Shown here piece after piece: positions 6,094 through 10,786 of a DNA stretch of 12,841 nucleotides (positions within the stretch are counted from its first letter, which is position 1; the number at the start of each line of letters is the position of its first letter). The stretch spans positions 1 through 12,841 of the forward strand of contig JAANWY010000176.1 in the NCBI GenBank assembly GCA_018263655.1, given 5' to 3'. Position numbers and translations under genes: made by a program. Source of the DNA: Anaerolineales bacterium. GTDB lineage: Bacteria > Chloroflexota > Anaerolineae > Epilineales > JAANWY01. Under the pieces are notes generated by a model. The model saw only the letters and a list, made by a program, of their open reading frames with translations. It did not search any database and was not told where the DNA came from.

Positions 6094-7743
6094 TCATGGG
6101 AGCCACTCAAACCATAGGATGCCGGCATCAACACGCTCCGGGTGACTGCCCGCTCGCGACATCGTGTACAAATGCTGCATCCGATCGACGTACGAAAAGG
6201 CGATGAAGGCCCACGCGCCGCCATCCGGCGAGAGTTCCGGATCCTGCAGATAGAATGTCTTCTGCATGTCGGTCACGCGGCGCGTCTCACCGCCGCCGGC
6301 CGGCACGATCCACCAATTCTCCAAATCTGGGCCAGCCTCACCCCCGTACCCCTCTTCCTGTTCGGCTCGACCATAGTCCCGCCCGACAGCGGTGTACAGC
6401 ACGGACTGTCCAGCAGGATCCCAGTAACGCTTGCCGGCCGGCCCCGGGTCCGACAGATCGGGCTGGATCAAGGGGGCGTCCTCGGCCAGCGTACGCGTGT
6501 TCCCGTTCACATCCACGACACGCAAGTCCCATCCCGCGGCCTCGGGATCCCCCTGTGAATAGAGAATAGACCGACCGTCCGGCGACCAGACAGGCGCATG
6601 CACCTGCCCCTCGACCAACAGCTTCGGATCGCCGGCGCCCAGCTCAAGCATCCACAGCGCCCTTGACTCATCGTCCGCGCGGGCGTACGCCCACGCGCCA
6701 GCTTCATCGGACCAGTCGAAATTCCCCATCTGTTCGGTCGCGATGGGCCGCAATGCACCGCTTGACGCGTCGTACGACCAGATGCCGGCTGACCGGCCAC
6801 CGCTCGTCGTGCTAGGGTAAAACACAAGCTCCGTGTCGGACACCCACATCAAGTCAGCGCCGAATGCAAAGCCGGCCCCCGGCCCGAGGTCCAGCGCCTT
6901 GCGGATCGGGCCCAGGTCGACCTCGGTCGTCTGCTGCGCTTGAGCATCCCACACGTACAGCGACCGCGAGCCAGTCGTCTGATCGGTCGTCACATAGACC
7001 AAGTACTGAGCGTTTGGCGACCAATACGGCCGGCCTTCTTGCAGCTCGTCCCGGGTTACGCGCGTCAACCGCTGGGCCGCGAGGTCCGCGATGAACAGAT
7101 CGACCGTATCGGGTACCCCCACCAGAGCGACACGGGTCCCGTCGCTCGCCCACGACATCTTCTGCTGAACCAAAATTCGAACGAATTCAGCCTCATCCTG
7201 CTGGTCAAGGGGAATCATACGCTCGGCCAGCAGCACGTTCTCCGCTGTCGTCAGATCAGCGCGCCACAACTGCGCCTCCTGATCGGCGAAGTACAACAAG
7301 TAGCGGCTCTTGGGACCGAGCCAGCCGCGCCCCGGATCTTTGAACGACCCGCCAAACAACTGAGGCGGCTTGGGCGAAAGCTCCAGCGGCTGAATATCGG
7401 CGCCATCAGCTCGAGCGGTGTATAGTTTGCGCGCCCGGGCAAAAAGCAACCGATGCTCCGACTGCGGCTTCGGGCCAGGCGTGAACGTCGGCCAGGGAGG
7501 AGGCGGTGCTTGTTCACCACGCAACATCTCCGGCGGCTGCGCTGCCTGGTCCAACGCTTGATCAGACTGTGCGGGCTGCGGCGCCACGCTCTGCGGTCGC
7601 CCAGCGGACACCGTCGGCTGCTGCTGGATACCGGCGTCCAGCGGCGGCAGCGTGGGTACGGCCGGCTCAGAATCACCGCCACAGGCAAGCAACCCGGCGG
7701 TCAGAACCACCATACCAAGTAAGATAGTCGTGAATCGTCTCAT
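6094..7743 (-). CDS. Lipoprotein with WD40-like (PD40/TolB-type) beta-propeller repeats
   Basis: The 549-residue protein begins with a lipoprotein signal peptide: MRRF, a hydrophobic run, and the lipobox LLAC with C21 as the lipidated cysteine. A Pro/Gln-rich linker reaches about residue 95. The rest carries PD40-like propeller blades, marked by SWASDGTRVALVG (197-209), YWSPNAQYLVYV (240-251), VWSPDGRSILYS (385-396), YWDPAGQSVLYT (440-451) and LSPDGGAWAFI (504-514). Such propellers bind proteins or glycans; the specific ligand cannot be told. The ATG follows AAAAAAGGGAG, a good Shine-Dalgarno. A 19-unit heptamer array ends 16 bp upstream of the start codon, so the promoter must lie within or beyond that array, or transcription reads through from the M56 gene. 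Identification of the fold is good; the role is unknown. Confidence 0.88.
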   Translation of the reverse strand: MRRFTTILLGMVVLTAGLLACGGDSEPAVPTLPPLDAGIQQQPTVSAGRPQSVAPQPAQSDQALDQAAQPPEMLRGEQAPPPPWPTFTPGPKPQSEHRLLFARARKLYTARADGADIQPLELSPKPPQLFGGSFKDPGRGWLGPKSRYLLYFADQEAQLWRADLTTAENVLLAERMIPLDQQDEAEFVRILVQQKMSWASDGTRVALVGVPDTVDLFIADLAAQRLTRVTRDELQEGRPYWSPNAQYLVYVTTDQTTGSRSLYVWDAQAQQTTEVDLGPIRKALDLGPGAGFAFGADLMWVSDTELVFYPSTTSGGRSAGIWSYDASSGALRPIATEQMGNFDWSDEAGAWAYARADDESRALWMLELGAGDPKLLVEGQVHAPVWSPDGRSILYSQGDPEAAGWDLRVVDVNGNTRTLAEDAPLIQPDLSDPGPAGKRYWDPAGQSVLYTAVGRDYGRAEQEEGYGGEAGPDLENWWIVPAGGGETRRVTDMQKTFYLQDPELSPDGGAWAFIAFSYVDRMQHLYTMSRAGSHPERVDAGILWFEWLP

Positions 7744-7759
7744 GAAACTCCCTTTTTTG

Positions 7760-7892
7760 AGCGGTTAGTGGTCAGCGGTTAGTGGTCAGCGGTTAGCGGT
7801 CAGCGGTTAGCGGTCAGCGGTTAGCGGTCAGCGGTTAGCGGTCAGCGGTTAGCGGTCAGCGGTTAGCGGTCAGCGGTCAGTGGTTAGCGGTT
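7760..7892. repeat. Heptamer array, 19 units of AGYGGTY
   Basis: Exactly 133 bp resolve into 19 units of 7 bp, mostly AGCGGTT alternating with AGCGGTC, so the apparent period is 14. Variant units (AGTGGTC, AGTGGTT) lie near the two ends, as expected when the centre is homogenised by slippage. The array sits between the M56 peptidase gene and the lipoprotein gene, ending 16 bp before the lipoprotein start codon. Confidence 0.95.
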
Positions 7893-7926
7893 AGCCAGCC
7901 ATCAGCGCCCGGAACCCCTCAACTGA

Positions 7927-8142
7927 ACTGTTCACTGTCTACTGGTTACTGGTTACTGTTCACTGGTTACTGTTCACTCAATGTCATTAAGTTAAGCCAG
8001 GTGACCGGCACTTCCATGTCGAATTACAGGTGGCAGGTACCTGTGCTACCCGCAGACGACTACAATTGTACCTAATCTCACAAGTGCCGGTCACCTTCTC
8101 GCTCCTAACTTAATGACATTGACTGTTTACTGTTCACTGTTT
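7927..8142. repeat. Heptamer array of ACTGKTY units, split by an insertion
   Basis: Seven units of ACTGTTC/ACTGTCT/ACTGGTT occupy 7927-7975, followed by ACT. The array then breaks at the 143-bp element 7979-8121 and resumes at 8122 as ACTGTTT, ACTGTTC, ACTGTTT. Without the element the array runs on in perfect 7-bp phase. The last base of the array (8142) is the first base of the M56 stop codon on the complementary strand, so the array begins right at the 3' end of that gene. Between 7893 and 7926 nothing is recognisable. Confidence 0.9.
7979..8121. mobile_element. 143-bp MITE-like element inserted in a heptamer array
   Basis: Perfect 16-bp terminal inverted repeats CAATGTCATTAAGTTA (7979-7994) and TAACTTAATGACATTG (8106-8121) are followed inside by a perfect 15-bp pair AGGTGACCGGCACTT / AAGTGCCGGTCACCT (7999-8013 / 8082-8096). 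The flanks are ACT (7976-7978) and ACT (8122-8124). Removing the element and one ACT restores an uninterrupted heptamer array, so its boundaries and a 3-bp target duplication are well supported. The centre has two small palindromes, CAGGTACCTG (8034-8043) and TACAATTGTA (8061-8070). No coding capacity. Its ends share CAATGTCA with the element at 2853-2986. Confidence 0.85.
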
Positions 8143-9299
8143 TACCGCTCAACTCGTTGACAACTTGGCGTCAACAGAGCGCAATCGCGTTGACCGAATG
8201 TCGCATCGACGCCGGCCACGACCGTGGGACGTCGATTTGCAAGGCCACTGCTTTGCGCCCAGTCACTGGTCTCGAGCTGCAGCGCCGGCTCCCGTGTGCC
8301 CGAAGCCGGCCGGCGAAGCAGTTTTTCGGTCACGCATTCCTGACTCAGCGGCATCACCGACGTCGCACCCAGGTTCGTGTAGCTCACGGCGAATATCGCC
8401 ACGACGATGAGTACACTCAGCACCACGCTGCCAATGGATGGCAGCCACAGCGGCGCCGGCTCCCCGTCGACAAGACGACGGATGCGCTCCTCGGTCCCTT
8501 CGGCCGGCACGCGGGTCACACTGATGAACCCGGCGATGGCAACATCGCCCAATGCCGCGGCCGTCACCTCGACCGAACTCAGCATGGGGAACGCCGGCGC
8601 CAACCGTGGCCCACCGGCCGACCTGCCCGCCGAAATAATCTTGACCAACGCGCTGGCCAGCGGAAGCTCGTCGGGCTGAGCCATAATCTCGTCGGCGGCG
8701 ACCTCCTTGGCGGCCAAGTAGCTGTCTCGAAGGTCGCCGGCCAACGGCAGGAAGTAGAGTCCGCGCGCCAACGCGCGACTCAGCCACATCTTCAGCGGAT
8801 CGCGGCTCCGCCTATGGTGGTCCTCGTGGCGCAACACCGCCCGCAGCTCGACATCATCCAGAATGTCCAGCAGCGCTGCCGGCACACACACCCGAGGCTG
8901 AACGAAGCCGTGGCAGAACGGGCCCACCCCCAAGCCATCAACACAATCGATCCGATCTTCGAGCCCCACTTCACGCGCAATGCGCGCCAGGCGCGGCGGA
9001 GCCGGCACGCGATAGGGCCCGAGAGCTCGCAGCAAGCGCTGCGTTGCGAGCCACTGACGGGTCAACGTGAGAACCGCCACCAACACCACTGAGGCCACGA
9101 TGCCGATCGGCACGAGCACGCTCACCGAAGAGAGCCACAGCAGCACATTGTCCCACACGGACCTGCAGGTCTCGTAGAGGGGGGCAAAGTAGGACACAAA
9201 GCCCGACAGTGAGGCCAACAGGCCAAAGGCCAGCGCTACCAGTCCATAGAAAGTCGCGTTGGCCGTGGCGCGCCCACTGCGTCCCAGGTCGAAAGACAT
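8142..9299 (-). CDS. M56-family (BlaR1/MecR1-like) membrane zinc peptidase without a recognisable sensor domain
   Basis: M56 peptidases are membrane proteases that, on a signal, inactivate a BlaI-type repressor. This 385-residue protein has membrane segments at about 15-39, 55-79 and 288-308, and a cytosolic-type metallopeptidase region between. The zinc motif HEDHH (HExxH, 158-162) follows LRAVLR, and the downstream KEVAADE supplies the likely third ligand, E199. After the last membrane segment only about 75 residues remain, with three cysteines, so the penicillin-binding sensor of true BlaR1 is absent and the signal is unknown. I place the start at the ATG at 9299, which shares its A with the repressor stop (TGATG) and has GAGGAGG a few bases upstream; a TTG one codon earlier is less likely. 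It should be translationally coupled to the repressor gene. Confidence 0.9.
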   Translation of the reverse strand: MSFDLGRSGRATANATFYGLVALAFGLLASLSGFVSYFAPLYETCRSVWDNVLLWLSSVSVLVPIGIVASVVLVAVLTLTRQWLATQRLLRALGPYRVPAPPRLARIAREVGLEDRIDCVDGLGVGPFCHGFVQPRVCVPAALLDILDDVELRAVLRHEDHHRRSRDPLKMWLSRALARGLYFLPLAGDLRDSYLAAKEVAADEIMAQPDELPLASALVKIISAGRSAGGPRLAPAFPMLSSVEVTAAALGDVAIAGFISVTRVPAEGTEERIRRLVDGEPAPLWLPSIGSVVLSVLIVVAIFAVSYTNLGATSVMPLSQECVTEKLLRRPASGTREPALQLETSDWAQSSGLANRRPTVVAGVDATFGQRDCALLTPSCQRVER

Positions 9300-9724
9300 C
9301 AAGCCCCCTCCTCACCCATGCGCGCCTCGATCATCGTCTGCAATTCCGCTAGTTGGGCCGGATCAATCCGATCCACGGCGCTGACAAACTGAGCGATAGC
9401 CAAATCACCGAAATCCTGCAACAAGCCCTCCACAACATTCCGCGATACCCGCGCCAGAAAGACCTCGCGGCTATCACATGGGGCGTAGCTGTAAGCACGA
9501 CCCACGCGCTGCCGGGTGAGAATCCGCTTGTCAACCAGGCGATTCATTACTGTCATGACGGTCTTGTAGTTATGGTCTGCGCCTAGATAGTCACACACAT
9601 CCCCGACAGTCGGTTCTTCGAGCTTCCAGACAGCATCCATGATCTGGGCTTCGAGTTCGCCGAAGACCCGCGTCAGTCCGCGTTGATCCAACTTGAAGGC
9701 CTGGACCATCTGTTTACGCTTCAT
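9299..9724 (-). CDS. BlaI/MecI/CopY-family transcriptional repressor
   Basis: The 141-residue protein has the winged-helix domain of the BlaI/MecI/CopY (Penicillinase_R) family: ELEAQIMDAVWKLEEPTVGDV at about 23-43, the recognition-helix region NYKTVMTVMNRLVDKRILTRQR at about 52-73, and the wing VGRAYSYAP at 74-82. The C-terminal half fits the dimerisation region where BlaI is cut by its partner protease. No CopY-type cysteine cluster is present, so direct copper sensing is not suggested. The start is ATG at 9724 with a G-rich stretch just upstream. A dyad CTTACA-CAC-TGTAAG lies 20 bp upstream, as expected for autoregulation. The M56 peptidase gene overlaps its stop by one base, the usual repressor-protease pair. 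No beta-lactamase is nearby, so the pair probably answers another envelope or metal signal. Confidence 0.93.
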   Translation of the reverse strand: MKRKQMVQAFKLDQRGLTRVFGELEAQIMDAVWKLEEPTVGDVCDYLGADHNYKTVMTVMNRLVDKRILTRQRVGRAYSYAPCDSREVFLARVSRNVVEGLLQDFGDLAIAQFVSAVDRIDPAQLAELQTMIEARMGEEGA

Positions 9725-9743
9725 TATCCCCCCCTGACCAAGT

Positions 9744-9758
9744 CTTACACACTGTAAG
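9744..9758 (-). promoter_or_regulatory. BlaI-type operator upstream of the repressor gene
   Basis: A perfect dyad CTTACA-N3-TGTAAG contains the TACA/TGTA half-sites typical of BlaI/MecI/CopY operators. It lies 20 bp before the repressor start codon, placed to block its promoter. A very similar dyad lies upstream of the DUF302 gene. Confidence 0.7.
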
Positions 9759-9831
9759 GCCTTTCAAAAACCACGACGTATAACGGAGCAGCCCCCTGGA
9801 AGATACGGGGGCGTAAACGCAATACGTGAGC

Positions 9832-9852
9832 AGTAGACAGTAGACGGTAGCC
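9832..9852. repeat. Short heptamer array, AGTAGAC type
   Basis: Three units AGTAGAC, AGTAGAC, GGTAGCC follow each other in the space between the DUF302 gene and the repressor gene. It is short, but it shares the 7-nt period of the three other arrays in the window. Nothing else is recognisable in 9760-9831. Confidence 0.6.
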
Positions 9853-9871
9853 GGGTTTGAACACACCCATT

Positions 9872-9906
9872 ACGCTTTACGTTTTACGCTTTACGTTTTA
9901 CGTTCA
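9872..9906. repeat. Heptamer array of ACGYTTT units overlapping a stop codon
   Basis: Five units (ACGCTTT, ACGTTTT, ACGCTTT, ACGTTTT, ACGTTCA) run without gaps. On the minus strand the DUF302 gene ends inside this array: its last residues NVKRKA and its TAA stop are encoded by the repeat. The array therefore forms the natural 3' end of that gene. Confidence 0.85.
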
Positions 9907-10465
9907 GCGTGACCGTGCCAACATCGAGGCGGTCGATGGCGCGTTGGAGCTGTGCGCGCGCCTCGACGGCCAGCGGCAGCAGCGCCGGGTTATGAGCCAC
10001 TTCGAGCAGGCGACGCACGTCCACTGCCGAGACAACTGTGCCGCCGTCGACCTCGACGACGACGACGCGCGCCGGCATCAGCAGGCCGGCGGTGCGTTCC
10101 ACCTTCAGAACCTGCGTCATAGTATCCGCGTCCCAGGCCGCCAGGATGGTGTAGGGCCGAGACCTGATGCCCGATCCACCGAGCATTTCAGCCACATCGA
10201 TTTCGGACACGACACCGAAGCCTTCTTCGCGCAGCGCTAATTCAGTCTGCGTCAGTGCATCCTCGAAGGGCATCGCCAAGACAGTCGACAGGGCATAGTC
10301 GACGGCCGGCGCCCTCAACAGGCGCTCTGGTGATTCGGCCCCCTCATCGTCCTCGACGAGCTCCAAACTGCGCGAGAACCGCAGGACGGCACGGAAGAAA
10401 TACAACAGCGGCGCCATGAGCAGGGCGAACATGACGACCGCCAGCAACAGCGTTTGTGTGTCCAT
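9884..10465 (-). CDS. Membrane-anchored DUF302-domain protein
   Basis: The 193-residue protein has one N-terminal membrane segment (about 5-28), a short acidic linker (LVEDDEGAESPERLL), and a DUF302 domain at about 57-185. Its features include the opening PFEDALTQTELALREEGFGV, the EIDVAEML stretch, PYTILAAWDADTMTQVLKVE, and the strand-like GLLMPARVVVVEV. DUF302 is a small alpha/beta domain of unsettled function; most members lack a membrane anchor, so the anchor here is worth noting. The ATG at 10465 is used; no strong Shine-Dalgarno is visible. A dyad TCTTACG-N3-CGTAAGA 40 bp upstream matches the operator before the neighbouring repressor gene, so it is probably controlled by that BlaI-type protein. 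The last six residues are encoded by a heptamer repeat, so the C-terminus may vary between relatives. Confidence 0.82.
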   Translation of the reverse strand: MDTQTLLLAVVMFALLMAPLLYFFRAVLRFSRSLELVEDDEGAESPERLLRAPAVDYALSTVLAMPFEDALTQTELALREEGFGVVSEIDVAEMLGGSGIRSRPYTILAAWDADTMTQVLKVERTAGLLMPARVVVVEVDGGTVVSAVDVRRLLEVAHNPALLPLAVEARAQLQRAIDRLDVGTVTLNVKRKA

Positions 10466-10504
10466 GATCGCACCGACCCTTCAACCTCACGCCACATGGC
10501 CCGG

Positions 10505-10521
10505 TCTTACGCTCCGTAAGA
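10505..10521 (-). promoter_or_regulatory. BlaI-type operator upstream of the DUF302 gene
   Basis: A perfect 7-bp dyad with 3-bp spacer, TCTTACG-CTC-CGTAAGA, lies 40 bp upstream of the DUF302 start. It shares the TCTTAC / GTAAG half-sites and the 3-bp spacer with the dyad before the repressor gene; the innermost base pair is G:C rather than A:T. This supports a small regulon of the repressor, its protease and the DUF302 protein. The regulatory role is inferred from the match. Confidence 0.6.
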
Positions 10522-10747
10522 GATCGCCCCAAAGAAAAACGCGGACCAGCATAGGATGAAAATGGGAACTGCGATGGGGCGCTGTGTCCGCGTTCCGAGA
10601 TGTTGTAACGCAACCTAGCTTGTAAAGTTACGGGCTATGGTGCAGATTCACACTAATAGACTTTCAGAAAAAGATTTTGACTCAGCGTGTCATTGCGAGC
10701 GGTAACCGTTTATGACTGCCAGGACCTCCAAGACACTGATCACAAAC

Positions 10748-10778
10748 CCGTAGGGCGAGATGGCATCTCGCCCTACGG
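10748..10778. terminator. 14-bp perfect stem with 3-nt loop after the protease gene
   Basis: CCGTAGGGCGAGAT (10748-10761) pairs perfectly with 10765-10778 around the loop GGC. It begins 9 bp beyond the protease stop codon, the right place for a transcription terminator, although only a weak T stretch (GTTTGTG) follows on the minus strand. I recall this palindrome as an intergenic repeat in some Chloroflexota genomes, so it may be a dispersed repeat that also ends the transcript. Confidence 0.55.
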
Positions 10779-10786
10779 TCTGCGAG

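Larger units (their letters stand above)
10466..10786. other. Intergenic region between the protease gene and the DUF302 gene
   Basis: About 320 bp with no credible gene. It holds the operator-like dyad at 10505-10521, a 9-bp inverted repeat AACGCGGAC / GTCCGCGTT (10538-10546 / 10586-10594) enclosing a 39-nt AT-richer loop, and a 14-bp stem at 10748-10778. The DUF302 promoter should lie near the dyad, but I could not choose -35 and -10 boxes with confidence. The stretch 10620-10740 is more AT-rich and shows nothing I recognise. Confidence 0.6.

Noticed and set aside
7760..7892. CRISPR array
   Set aside because: The units are 7 bp and contiguous with no unique spacers, and no cas gene is present.
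8157..9092. 311-codon open frame on the plus strand
   Set aside because: It is antisense to the M56 peptidase gene and has the composition of a GC-driven shadow frame.
9724..9767. A specific -35/-10 promoter for the repressor gene
   Set aside because: TTGAAA at 9762-9767 (minus strand) looks like a -35 box, but no good -10 lies at the proper spacing, so only the operator is reported.
10689..10704. GTCATTGCGAGCGG resembling the start of a widespread dispersed repeat
   Set aside because: Only about 14 bp match from memory and no partner arm is nearby, so it cannot be called.
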